From Saussurea involucrata (lineage: Eukaryota > Streptophyta > Magnoliopsida > Asterales > Asteraceae), in assembly GCA_033807775.1 (NCBI GenBank), contig CM066314.1, positions 33,219,001 through 33,283,000 on the forward strand: a stretch of DNA of 64,000 nt. The letters are read 5' to 3'. Shown piece by piece: positions 43,452-54,276 of the stretch; the first letter of the stretch is position 1; each line of letters opens with the position of its first letter. A program made the position numbers and the translations under genes. The notes beneath the pieces were generated by a model. The model was not told the origin of the DNA. It saw only the letters and a program-made list of their open reading frames with translations, and ran no database searches.

Positions 43452-44216
43452 AGAGGTTCATTTGAGAAGTGCTAAATATATGAGGAGTAAAGAAGTGATC
43501 TTAGCCATTCATTCGGTCAAGATCGGCGGCTTTGACTGAGAAGCAGCGGATAATTCCTCGCTTGGTTTTCATAAGATAGAGGGGTAGTTTCGTAAAAATA
43601 CGCGGGACAAGTTCATATATGAATCTGTGTGATTCACATATGAACTATACGTTCATATATGAACCTTTGTAATTCACATATGAACTCTTTTTTAACTAAT
43701 TCATATATGAACCTTTGTGATTGATATATGAATCAGTTAATTAGTTCATATGAGAATTAGTTAAAAAAAGTTTATATAGGAATCACAAAGGTTCATATAT
43801 GAATCACAAAGGTTTATATATGAATCAGTTAATTGGTTCAACTGATTCATATATGAACCTACATTTATTTACTTTCATATATGAAACACAAAGGTTCGTA
43901 TATGAATCAGCTAATTGGTTCACTGATTCATATATGAATTTACAGTTAATTAGTTTCATATATGAAACACAACGGTTCGTATATGAATTAGTTAAAAAGA
44001 GTTCATATGTGAATTACATGAGTTCATATATGAACATATAGTTCATATGTGAATCACACAGGTTCATATATGAACACGTCACATGTTTTTGTAAAAGTTA
44101 CGAAACCGCCCTTCTATTTTTTGGAATAGCCGCAACTTTTGACCAATTAAAACCGATCTTGACCGAATAAATGGTCAAGATTACTTCTCATATATTTAGC
44201 ACTTCTCAAATGAACC
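43448..44216. mobile_element. Foldback/Mutator-like MITE built of TTCATATATGAA palindromes
   Basis: The ends are long inverted repeats: AGGTTCATTTGAGAAGTGCT at 43453 and its reverse complement near 44213, pairing over the first ~70 bp and again over several hundred bases. Between them the 12-bp palindrome TTCATATATGAA and close variants occur some twenty times (43610-44075). Flanking TA repeats hide the target duplication. There is no coding capacity; the 81-codon ORF at 43799 is repeat translation. Confidence 0.7.
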
Positions 44217-44235
44217 TAAGGCTATATATATATAG

Positions 44236-44452
44236 GCAAAGTATTGTGTGTAAAGTTGAGTTAATGTGAGAAACATGATAAATGTATCTGAATCGTTGAT
44301 CACTTTTAATCTGAAACCCCCCATGAATCACACTTAATACGGGGATTGATCTGGTTTATCTCAGTGCATCTCATAGTAATATGCATCCAACAGTTGATAT
44401 CCACTTCTCACATTAACTCAAATTCTCACTAAACGCACAACCATAGCAATCC
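44236..44452. mobile_element. Small MITE-like element
   Basis: The inverted ends share TGAGTTAATGTGAGAA (44258 on, and reverse complement at 44405-44420), with weaker pairing further out. It is about 217 bp and non-coding. The superfamily is undetermined. Confidence 0.5.
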
Positions 44453-44803
44453 CGAACTCGTGATATTTCCTACTTGGCTTTACTTAGCTTTAGTTTCGAA
44501 CTTATTATATTGTTTGGAATTTTATTAATACGGAGGCGGTCGTAGAAATTAAGGTAATTCACTGTTTATGTTTGGAGGATTGAGTTGATTCAATGAAGAA
44601 AAGTAAGTAGAAATGGATGAAGACGGTTGAAGAAAACAGACATTAAGGCTAATATTTGTTATTGGCCATATTTGTATTTGTAGTTTATTTCTTTGCAATA
44701 TTTTTAGGCTATCTACGATGTTTATGTTATAAGTATTCATTTCTTCAAGCGATTCTAAAAGTGGTTCAAAACGGGAATTTTCTTTATGGCGTGGTTTGGT
44801 AGT
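44453..44803. other. Unassigned stretch before G5
   Basis: No convincing gene, repeat or RNA is seen. The last five bases, GTAGT (44799-44803), are the left target duplication of G5. Confidence 0.4.
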
Positions 44804-46163
44804 TGTTTGGGTAAAAAATCACACCCTCGACCGACCTGAGGAAATCCCCTCGACATGACCTATGGACATTGATTACCCTGCCCCCGACCGACAAGGATAA
44901 TACCCATTATTATCATATCTCCGACATACGTTAAATAACCACTATAGTTGACTTATTGGGTCAGTAGTCATCTTACATCTAACGATCGCACGTCACGTGT
45001 CGCACGTCATACATCGCCAGTCACATGTCACTAGTCTTGTGTCGCCAGTTATGACTCGTCGATCTTACGTCGACAGTCTTCTGCCATCGCTGTTATATCG
45101 CTCTGGCTCTGCGACAACATCGTCCTGACATCCTGGTCTTACGACCTAGTGGTCTTACGACCTAGTCTTACGAGTATACTATCCGTTAACATCTGTTTCT
45201 TCTGTTTATCAATACATGTCTTGACCACGACTAGAAAAGGTAAGACACTTGTTATGAACCATACCTTGTATTAAGATAAGGTCCAGACAAAGACCCAGAA
45301 AACCTCTGTCGTCCCTCCTGAAAGGCAAGTCGAGAGTTCCTCGCGACACTCGACACTCGACCACGACGTCGCCCGCTCCGTACGATCGTCGCATAGAACC
45401 ATGCGACCTCGACCAACTAACGTTCACATAATATAACTGTTATGTTTGTTAAAGTGTTTAATGCAGGAGTCAACGTCATTAATGGACAACGACCAGTAAC
45501 GGACGAGTCATCAAGAGCATTAATGACCCGACAGTGGTTACGAAAACCGCTCATCAATGACATTAAAGCTCCCCAACGGTTACAAGACCAATCATTAAAG
45601 CATATTTAAAGCCACAAAGACTATAAATATGAAGATCGAAGCTTCACCTTGGGAGATGGATCATCTAGCAACAAACATCCGAAGCAGAACTCGAGAAACA
45701 CATACAGAAAGCTATCATCTAGCACCGAATTCCAGAATACTACAGCGAGCTCAAGAACAACAGAAGCAAAGAACTTTCTCTTGAAGAAACACTCTCGACG
45801 CACGACAACAGCCTTCGACCAACAGCAGTTTACACTTTGTATTCACACACAACAAACACCTGATTTATACTTTAAACACTTGTATTTTACATTTCGAAGC
45901 ATTTCCTTCATTTGTATTGTAATCATCGTACGATCGACGCCAGTACCAAGGACATCGCCCCTGATTGGCGACCATAGTGCAGCGACGACACCCACTGTTG
46001 TCCGCAGGTTTTTTCCTCGATTGAGGTTTTTCCTGCGTCATCAAATCTCTTGTCTCATTTATTTTTATCCTCGTCGCACGTCTCGTCGAAAGATCCTTTC
46101 TTTAGTTGATTAAGTCCACATCGACCTTAAGTTGTCCCTTTGGTGCGATTTTTGGCATTAACA
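44804..46163 (+). repeat. G5 5' LTR (1360 bp)
   Basis: From TGTTTGGG to TTAACA, followed by the TGGCGCC primer site. It carries two copies of the 16-bp GTCTTACGACCTAGTG block where the 3' LTR has three. Confidence 0.92.
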
Positions 46164-47018
46164 GTTTGGCGCCATCCGTGGGACCCCATCTAGAGAAAAT
46201 CCTCGAAGAAACGTGCACCTTACTAACAGTTTCTTGGAGTTTCCTCTACTTTCATCACAGGAAAATGACGGATAAGGGAAACCCAGAACAAATCGCTATC
46301 CCGGTGACTGGAGGATTCAAAAATGCTCAAGGCACTCTCGAATCAATCAATGATTATCACATGAAAGCTATCATCTAGCACCGAATTCTAGAATACTACA
46401 GCGAGCTCAAGAACAACAGAAGCAAAGAACTTTCTCTTGAAGAAACGCTCTCGACGCACGACAACAGCCTTCGACCAACAGCAGTTTACACTTTGTATTC
46501 ACACACGACAAACACCTGATTTATACTTTAAACACTTGTACTTTACATTTCGAAGCATTTACTTCATTTGTATTGTAATCATCGTACGATCGACGCCAGT
46601 ACCAAGGACATCGCCCCTGATTGGCGACCATAGTGCAGCGACGACACCCACTGTCGTCCGCAGGTTTTTTCCTCGATTGAGGTTTTTCTTGCGTCATCAA
46701 ATCTCTTGTCTCATTTATTTTTATCCTCGTCGCACGTCTCGTCGAAAGTTCCTTTCTTTAGTTGATTAAGTCCACATCGACCTTAAGTTGTCCCTTTGGT
46801 GCGATTTTTGGCATTAACAGTTTGGCGCCATCCGTGGGACCCCATCTAGAGAAAATCCTCGACGAAACGTACACCTTACTAACAGTTTCTTGGAGTTTTC
46901 TCTACTTTCATCACAGGAAAATGACGGATAAGGGAAACCCAGAACGAACCGCTATCCCGGTGACTGGAGGATTCAAAAATGCTCAAGGCACTCTCGAATC
47001 AATCAATGATTATCGCAT
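45707..47018 (+). repeat. 656-bp tandem duplication over LTR end, primer site and ORF start in G5
   Basis: 45707-46362 is repeated as 46363-47018 with a constant 656-bp offset: the LTR end at 46163 recurs at 46819, and the ATG at 46265 at 46921. The junction falls at shared GAAAG bases. The element thus has two primer sites. The first ORF copy is cut short at about 46375. Confidence 0.88.
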
Positions 47019-47412
47019 GAAAGAAGTCATCCCAGATCAAAGCAAACCTAAGCAAAAAGTCCTCATCGGATCGTCCCTCGATCTCAACCTCCGAGAAAAG
47101 CTGATATCTTTTTTGCAGGGATATGTTGTTCCCGATATCATCTCACACAAGTTCAATGTCGACCCATCGTTCAAGCCTGTCAAACAGAAGCGAACAAATC
47201 TTCAAGATCCTGTGATTTAACTTCAATCGGAATCAAATGCGGCTCGAAGCCAAATTCAAACCTTAAAAAAATGCTCCGTCAAAATATCGCATGGATCGCA
47301 TCGTCCGAGGGGCTCGGGGACTCGGAACGCCCGTCACAAAATAGAAAACACCATATTTCAATTTCAAAAGTCCTTGGAGAAAAAGGCGCTTATCGACTCC
47401 AAGTTACGGTAA
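46921..47412 (+). pseudogene. Short gag-position ORF of G5
   Basis: Same protein as 1275-1766 in G3: ATG at 46921, TAA at 47218-47220, and the homologous frame continuing to 47410-47412. The position of the stop differs from G3 (TAG at 1539), so both are later losses from a longer frame of about 163 codons. It is basic and Ser/Gln-rich with no recognised domain. The second, duplicated start lies at 46265. Function unknown. Confidence 0.5.
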
Positions 47413-47828
47413 CTGTGACATCCCGCTTGGATGGAATATGGTATAAACAACTCTATATATATACTCTAAGTATATTCTCCTCGTTCAATTATTATGATCT
47501 AACATATGAATGTTGATTTAAGCATTAAAGGATCATTGGTCAAACCAACGACCACCTCCGATTTTACATTGCAGGCTCGCAAGATCATATAAAACACAGC
47601 TCTTACGATTTATATTGTGAGAAACGAAGTCTCTACGACTTGCAACTTATAATCGTCAATTAAAGACGACCCACGTTTTTTCTTATGATCGCCACTCATG
47701 GCAAACACAGGTTAAAACTTTCGGTCGCCAATAAAAGCGACTCACATGTTGAAATCGCGTGATCGCTAGTCATTACATATGTCGTCAATAAAGACAACTC
47801 GTACATTGAAACTCGCAAATCACCAGTC

Positions 47829-48341
47829 ATGATTCCAAGGGACCAGAATACTCAAATCGACGCATTAGCAAACCTTGCGTCTACTTTGGTCGAACCAATA
47901 CTCGACAGCATTCCAATCTGGCGACGTCGTCCATCGAAAATGACGATGACATCCAGATGGAAGACCAAGAAGATAATTGGTCGAACGACATCCGAAATCG
48001 TCTACAACAATAGATCCTAGTTCATAAGCTACGAGACTCGACCATTCTGTGAAGACAGCGACATCAAGCTGACAACCTCGACACCCAGGGGCAAGCGGTC
48101 GAGCGACATTTCAACAAAAACGTCGAAGCTAAAGTCTTTCAAGAAGGTGACTACATCCCCTGTCAAAGTATTCCAAAGCACTCAAAAGCTCAACGCAGGT
48201 AAACTTTCCACCAAGTAGGAAGGTCCTTATCGTATCTCAGAAGTCGTAGGTAAAAATGCATATCGGCTACAAACCCTCGACAGTCGAGATATTCTACGCA
48301 TCTGGAATGCAACGCATATGAAAAGGATCGCACGACATTAG
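47829..48341 (+). pseudogene. Integrase C-terminal remnant of G5
   Basis: It parallels the G3 remnant at 2236-2748: PRDQNTQIDALANLAS at the start, then the GPYRISEVVGKNAYRLQTLD block and WNATHMKR at the end. Several frameshifts and stops separate the pieces. It keeps a TGG codon where G3 has TGA. The catalytic core is missing in both copies at the same place, so the deletion is ancestral to them. Confidence 0.75.
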
Positions 48342-48816
48342 TTGCATACGACTTTAGTCTCGCAGGATCGCACGATATATATTGCTAAGTCTATCGTACG
48401 ACTTTAGTACACTCTCACATGATCGTACGACATAAACGATCAGGTTTACGACTTGATTATCCTTTCGCAGGAACACATGATTCAAGTTCATCGTATGATC
48501 GAAGCACACGATCGTAAGGTCTAGCGACCCCACAATCTAAGTTCTTTAACTTAGAAATATTTCACGTTCTGAATGAATGCTTTGATCGCACGCGTTTACG
48601 TTTGCGGATACGATTCGAAAATATGAAAATTTTGTGACTTACGTTCTAATCGTTGTATTACAATGGGTGCCCAAGTCGCACGAATTCTTGATTCATTCTT
48701 GTACTTAATGAATTTCTTCTGTTGACATTACATCTGTCCATGACATGTAATACACATGCTCAATAGAAAGGCAATTCTTTACCGATTCTCGCTAAACTTA
48801 CAATTAGCTAAAAAAG
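48342..48816 (+). other. G5 3' untranslated stretch
   Basis: Homologous to 2749-3233 of G3. No gene is seen; many CGTACGA and GATCGCACGA words. Confidence 0.5.
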
Positions 48817-49470
48817 CTAGACACAACGTGACTCAGATCTCCAACGGCCAGACCACGACGGCTCGAACGCCAGAACATAGGTCTCTAACGACCGCATCGG
48901 CTCGAACGCCAGAACATAGGTCTCTAACGACTGCATCGGCCCGAGCACTAGAACATATGTCTCTAACGACCGTATCGGCTGTGAACGCCAGATCACAGGA
49001 CCACGTCGACCGGGAACGCCAACCCGGCGACATGGGCCCCAATCTCCTTGATAGGAAAAATGTTCTTTGAAAGACAGGAGCAAATATTTTCTCAGATGAG
49101 GAAACAACGTCGTCCCGTCTAGGACACCCACAACGTCGTCCCGTCTAGACACCATCGGCCGATGACCCGTCCCCCTTGTCGGCAGACGCTGGGGACAACA
49201 CCTTGGACACTAGCTTCGTCACTGTCGCCGGAAGCGCCGGACTTACTAGTATCGCATCCATCGCGCCAGAACGGCTGAATGACGCCCTCGCCTCCTTAGG
49301 CGTGACAACTCTAGACGAAACGTCAGCCCTCGAAGACGGTTCCTTCATGACTACCGTCCTTGTCTTCTTCAAAATTCCGGACCCGGCTGTCGGAGCATTC
49401 TTTCTCCTTTCCTGGCCTCGAAGGACAAGCGCAACTTGCGTCGCCTTCTTTGGCTGGGCAAGTCAGTTTT
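48817..49470 (-). pseudogene. Antisense gene remnant in G5 with 13-residue tandem repeats
   Basis: Minus strand, homologous to exon 3 of the G2/G4 antisense gene: Ser/Ala/Thr-rich linker, then LFPHLRKYLLLSFKEHF. After this comes a 39-bp tandem repeat (about 48838-49010; four to five units) that in one frame reads RSLETYVLAFEPM again and again. The PF04195-like N-terminus and coiled-coil C-terminus are absent. A frameshift near 49145 breaks it. The same layout with fewer intact units is in G3 (3234-3400). Confidence 0.68.
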
Positions 49471-49580
49471 CCTCTGATGATCTTAGCAAAAAGCAACACG
49501 TCTCCGTAGCAACACATTTTTCTTTAAGTGCGAGATCTGAAATTCCAATGGCTTTGAAATTCAGATCTCGGGGGGCTAAC

Positions 49581-50956
49581 TGTTTGGGTAAAAAATCACA
49601 CCCTCGACCGACCTGAGGAAATCCCCTCGACATGACCCATGGACATTGATTACCCTGCCCCCGACCGACAAGGATAATACCCATTATTATCATATCCCCG
49701 ACATACGTTAAATAACCACTATAGTTGACTTATTGGGTCAGTAGTCATCTTACATCTAACGATCGCACATCACGTGTCGCACGTCGCACATCGCCAGTCA
49801 CACGTCACTAGTCTTGTGTCGCCAGTTATGACTCGTCGATCTTATGTCGACAGTCTTCTGCCATCGCTGTTATATCGCTCTGGCTCTGCGACAACATCGT
49901 CCTGACATCCTGGTCTTACGACCTAGTGGTCTTACGACCTAGTGGTCTTACGACCTAGTCTTATGATTATACTATCCGTTAACATCCGTTTCTTCTGTTT
50001 ATCAATACAGGTCTTGACCACGACCAGAAAAGGTAAGACACTTGTTATGAACCATACCTTGTATTAAGATACGGTCCCGACAAAGACCCAGAAAACCTCC
50101 GTCGTCCCTCCTGAAAGGAAAGTCGAGAGTTCCTTGCGACACTCGACACTCGACCACGACGTCGCCCGCTCCGTACGATCGTCGCATAGAACCATGCGAC
50201 CTCGACCAACTAACGTTCACATAATATAACTGTTATGTTTGTTAAAGTGTTTAATGCAGGAGTCAACGTCATTAATGGACAACGACCAGTAACGGACGAG
50301 TCATCAAGAGCATTAATGACCCGACAGTGGTTACGAAAACCGCTCATCAATGACATTAAAGCTCCCCAGCGGTTACAAGACCAAACATTAAAGCATATTT
50401 AAAGCCACAAAGACTATAAATATGAAGATCGCAGCTTCACCTTAGGAGATGGATCATCTAGCAACAAACATCCGAAGCAGAACTCGAGAAACACATACAG
50501 AAAGCTATCATCTAGCACCGAATTCCAGAATACTACAGCGAGCTCAAGAACAATAGAAGCAAAGAACTTTCTCTTGAAGAAACGCTCTCGACGCACGGCA
50601 ACAACCTTCGACCAACAGCAGTTTACACTTTGTATTCACACACGACAAACACCTGATTTATACTTTAAACACTTGTACTTTACATTTCGAAGCATTTCCT
50701 TCATTTGTATTGTAATCATCGTACGATCGACGCCAGTACCAAGGACATCGCACCTGATTGGCGACCATAGTGCAGCGACGACACCCACTGTCGTCCGCAG
50801 GTTTTTTCCTCGATTGAGGTTTTTCCTGCGTCATCAAATCTCTTGTCTCATTTATTTTTATCCTCGTCGCACGTCTCGTCGAAAGATCATTTCTTTAGTT
50901 GATTAAGTCTACATCGACCTTAAGTTGTCCCTTTGGTGCGATTTTTGGCATTAACA
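49581..50956 (+). repeat. G5 3' LTR (1376 bp)
   Basis: It follows the purine tract CTCGGGGGGCTAAC and ends TTAACA before GTAGT. It contains three copies of the 16-bp block near 49913-49960. Confidence 0.92.
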
Positions 50957-51537
50957 GTAGTCACCTGATTTCACAAACACGTCATAATTTTAGGTTTACT
51001 TTCTCTCAAATGGAGGGAAGTAGTTGTCAAAACTTATGATTTCATTTATTGCAATTAATAATATTTTTTAAGGACACTATACATTATCAACCTTTTTTCA
51101 AAATACATGAAAATGTGAACAAAATAATTCGATGGGTGTGTTTGACAAGGTTTTAGCACGGAAAAATGCATTACAAGAACACATGTAGTATGTGGGTTGA
51201 ATCATTAAGGATCCATCCATGTAATGAAATGCTCGTAACGTGTGCAATTGTAACCAACTGTGAGGCTTTATATTTGTGATGGCCGATGGGTTTTTTTAAC
51301 AATCTAAGCAAGTGCCTTTTTCTTTCTTGGGTACTCTAATTTGTTGAACAAACTATATTTTGTCAATGAAATCTAAACATTCTATGAATTTATTCTTAAA
51401 GTTTTATGTTGTTAATTATGGAATTCGTTTTTTTATTAGTTTTGAATGTTTTATATATAGATTGTTTTCAATTTTGATGATGACACAAGATAAATAGCAA
51501 GAATGAAACAACCACGAGAAAACGTTGTTTCAGAGGC
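50957..51537. other. Unassigned AT-rich stretch
   Basis: Begins with the right GTAGT target copy of G5. No gene, RNA or clear repeat is seen before the U2 pseudogene promoter. Confidence 0.4.
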
Positions 51538-51590
51538 ATCCCACGTCACCTAACTAACAAAAATAACCAAGACGATACTATTATAAAAAA
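51538..51590 (+). promoter_or_regulatory. Decayed snRNA promoter (USE and TATA) of the U2 pseudogene
   Basis: ATCCCACGTCA at 51538-51548 matches the plant upstream sequence element with two transitions, and TTATAAAAAA at 51581 is the TATA box. The gap between them is close to that of the second copy. Confidence 0.65.
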
Positions 51591-51613
51591 CAAGGCCCAT
51601 GAAGTAGAAAAAC

Positions 51614-51791
51614 ATACCTTTCTCGGTCTTTTGAGTAAGATCAACTGTAGTATCTGTTTTTTTCCAGTTTAGTATTTGATAATGTAGATCATCGGTCTAC
51701 TCGATATTAATCATTTTTTATTAGGAAATGGCCAAAACAATAGTTGCTATTAGGGTCTTTGAGAGTCGCCTTGGCGTTGCACTAAGCTACT
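51614..51791 (+). pseudogene. U2 snRNA copy, degenerate 5' half
   Basis: It starts ATACCTTTCTCGG, keeps the branch-site-pairing GTAGTATCTG, a foldable GTAGATC-ATC-GGTCTAC stem and an Sm-like ATTTTTTA. Stem-loop I (GGTCTTTTGAGT) is altered and the Sm-upstream segment contains changes. Near 51760-51791 it retains a stem-loop IV-like end with CGTTGCACTA, which the copy at 53933 lacks. Many substitutions against the conserved U2 sequence argue for a pseudogene. The overlapping 67-codon ORF at 51728 is chance. Confidence 0.7.
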
Positions 51792-51799
51792 TCCTTGGT

Positions 51800-52800
51800 G
51801 TGCTCTCCCTTCCGATCCAACTTCAAAAATTGTTTTATTATGCCATGTTTGAAGCTACACTTCATCACATTTTTCATGTTACGAGTTCGAGCAAAATAAC
51901 GAACGTTATTGTGAAACTACCATTGATATGAATTCCATCTTTTGAGATAATATCAAGGATAAAACGAGATTTCTAACAATATATCGGAAGTTTTAAGGAA
52001 GAAACATTATAAGGGCAATAACCCAACTAATAAGGTAATAACCAACGCTCGTCAATTGTTGTCGTCGGCCTTGGGTATTCCCCTTGGCTGTATAGAATTT
52101 ATGCAAGGGTCCCTTACAATCCCTTTTTACTTGTGTGGTATAGTTTCCCCCTCTGTATACACAAAAAAATGAAAAATGAAAAATGAAAAATCAAATTTAA
52201 ATAAATAAACTAAAAAACCCCATAATCCAATCCTCAATTTGATGGAGGAGAAGACAATGGAAGTACCTGTGAAGATGTAGACATTTGAAGATGTAGACAT
52301 TTGAAGATGAACAAAAGAAAAAAAAGATGAAAAATAAGACTCAGTGCAAATCCATGATCAAAATGAGAAAGAAAACTAACCTTAATCCACAACACGAACA
52401 AATATCGGCTTCGATTCCTCAGGCTTCAACTTGATGTCCCTTCATTGCTCGATAATTAGGGTAAATATGACATGAACCGATGGGGGCTCCCAGTCGAAAC
52501 TAAATATGGGGAAAGCACTGCCTACCAACAAAATAAGAAGAAATCAAACGTATTGGGTAGGGATTGAAGACTCCATCCACTCTACATTTATTGAGATTTA
52601 AGAAAAAATCAAACGTGTTGGGACAAAAACCTATTTCTTTCCACTGATGATGATTTAAAAAACAGAAACACGTAAGAAAAGATATTTGATAACTGAAGAT
52701 GATTCACCGTTTGAATATCGTCGACAGGGGATTTCACGTTGGGATAGAGGTTCGTTGGGTTGGGGGAGAGTGGGAGAGAAAGTAGGTAGGGGAACTGATT
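51800..52800. other. Unassigned stretch between U2 copies
   Basis: AT-rich with no gene seen. A GAATTTATGCAAGGGTCCCTTA motif at about 52086-52107 recurs at about 53412, perhaps a trace of the duplication that made the two U2 copies. Confidence 0.4.
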
Positions 52801-52802
52801 TC

Positions 52803-53275
52803 AATCAATCTCTATGTCATCAGAAGTTAAAGAATATGTGAATGAATCTATGTTTCATCAAACCATAACTACCAAATAATAAACCACGATTTCAAGATTT
52901 GTTAATGTATCTCTATAAGTTGAATTGGAAAAAAATCATGAAAACCAAGGGAATACAAAATACCCAATCGATTTACTTGGTTAATGTTATGAACATCTCC
53001 AGTTAGATCGTACAATGAATGTAGTTAGGGATTTTGAGTTTACCAACAAGAGATCGAGTAGTTTACAGACCGTTATTCGTTAAGGAGCAATGAAGATGCA
53101 TGGTGCAGAAATCGAGAAGTATGGGAGGGGTGAGCGTCTGATAATCTTAACCAATATGAAGTCATGTTACTGCCATTGGTGGCGATGAATGGTGATGAGT
53201 ATTGCACTAAGCCATCTAGTTATGACTGTATATGAATGATTAGGCATTGACCGGGTAGCGACGAGAGAATGACCC
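52803..53275. repeat. Third copy of the duplicated segment
   Basis: 52803-52930 matches 56054-56185; 52933-53155 matches 38603-38830 and 56192-56410; 53157-53270 matches part of the hAT-like insert at 41815-41975. It is an internally deleted copy of the unit that already contained the hAT-like element. Confidence 0.7.
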
Positions 53276-53854
53276 CCCATATATGACGATACATAATTTA
53301 TTAGATAAAAGATAGTAGTTGGTTTATATATCAAGGATTACAAAGTATAGTGATAATTCCAGTGTAACCATAAAAGGTGATATAATGATATAGTATAAAA
53401 ATAATAAATCGAGAATTTATGCAAGGGTCCCTTATGGGAAAACCCGTACAGTTTTTCAGTTTTACCATCTTTTAGTAATTAGTTAATTAACTTAGAGAGT
53501 AGCCACAACAAAACAAGTGATTAATTAGTGGGCAACACTTTATATACCAACTTGGTCCTCACATATGGTTAAGTACTTAATTCAATATAAAAGATAGACA
53601 TGTAAACGTAGCTAGAAAGTAGAGAAAAGAGGGCTCCATGAATTTGATTAATGACGACCAATACATGTATAATTAATTAGTGGGTCTTGGATGGATAAAT
53701 TGAACTAAGAAGTGGCTGGAAGATATGACTGAATCAGAGTAACCTGAGTGAAATTAAGATGCTGATTATTTTGATGATGATGGTGAAGGAGCAGTTCCAA
53801 TAATAATCTGCTCAAGGCAAATGTTCGAGAATAAAGGTTCCTTTAGAGACGTAC
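53276..53854. other. Upstream region of the U2 gene
   Basis: No ORF or repeat family recognised; AT-rich. Confidence 0.4.
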
Positions 53855-53865
53855 ATCCCACATCG
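53855..53865 (+). promoter_or_regulatory. Upstream sequence element of the U2 snRNA gene
   Basis: ATCCCACATCG fits the plant snRNA element RTCCCACATCG exactly. It ends 34 bp before the TATA box; the wider USE-TATA spacing is the RNA polymerase II arrangement, not the polymerase III one used by U6. Confidence 0.88.
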
Positions 53866-53899
53866 CCTGAGTAACAAAAATAACCAATACTAGACTCTG

Positions 53900-53907
53900 T
53901 TATAAAA
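53900..53907 (+). promoter_or_regulatory. TATA box of the U2 snRNA gene
   Basis: TTATAAAA about 32 bp before the first U2 base, the normal place in plant snRNA genes. Confidence 0.85.
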
Positions 53908-53932
53908 ACCAAGGCCCAAGAAGTAAAAAATC

Positions 53933-54110
53933 ATACCTTTCTCGGCCTTTTGGCTAAGATCAAGTGTAGTATCTGTTCTTATCAGTTTAATATCTGATAT
54001 GTAGGCCATCGGCCTACTCGATATTAATCTTATTTTTATTGGGGAAAGGCCCGTCACAATAGCTTGCTATTGGGCTCTACTAGTTGACGGTGTCGCAAAT
54101 ACCAAGTAAC
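53933..54110 (+). ncRNA. U2 spliceosomal snRNA gene (3' end uncertain)
   Basis: The sequence from ATACCTTTCTCGGCCTTTTG onward is plant U2: stem-loop I, the GTAGTATCTG segment that pairs with the intron branch site, stem II (GTAGGCC-ATC-GGCCTAC, fully paired), an Sm-type TTATTTTTATTGG and the CAATAGCTTGCTATTG hairpin. U2 recognises the branch point in the nucleus as part of the U2 snRNP. The promoter is complete. The last stem-loop, which binds U2B'' and should follow at about 54080, is not recognisable, and no clear 3' processing box is seen. It could be a 3'-damaged gene; usual plant U2 is nearly 200 nt. Confidence 0.85.
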
Positions 54111-54276
54111 TGATATGTCATATTGCCTCTAAAACACAACGAATTGTGATACAATAATTAATCTAACAATTCGAACCAGATTTGCATAAATAATAAAATT
54201 AACTGACAGTGACACTGCACGTACGACAAATAGCAAACAACCCGGTTTTTCATATGAACTCACCAAACACATAGAA

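Larger units (their letters stand above)
44804..50956 (+). mobile_element. G5: non-autonomous Ty3/gypsy element, sister of G3, complete with target duplication
   Basis: The 6153-bp element is flanked by GTAGT (44799-44803 and 50957-50961). LTRs are 44804-46163 and 49581-50956, differing at only a few percent of sites. The interior repeats the G3 plan: short 5' ORF, integrase C-terminal remnant, antisense gene remnant and purine tract. It adds a 656-bp tandem duplication that doubles the LTR end, primer site and ORF start. Protease, reverse transcriptase and the integrase core are missing. Confidence 0.93.

Noticed and set aside
43799..44041. 81-codon ORF with repeated Tyr-Met-Asn motifs
   Set aside because: It is translation of the palindromic MITE array with no independent support.
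49913..49960. Spaced 16-bp repeats considered as a CRISPR-like array
   Set aside because: They are direct tandem units without spacers, inside an LTR of plant nuclear DNA.
51728..51931. 67-codon ORF
   Set aside because: It overlaps the U2 snRNA copy; no protein features.
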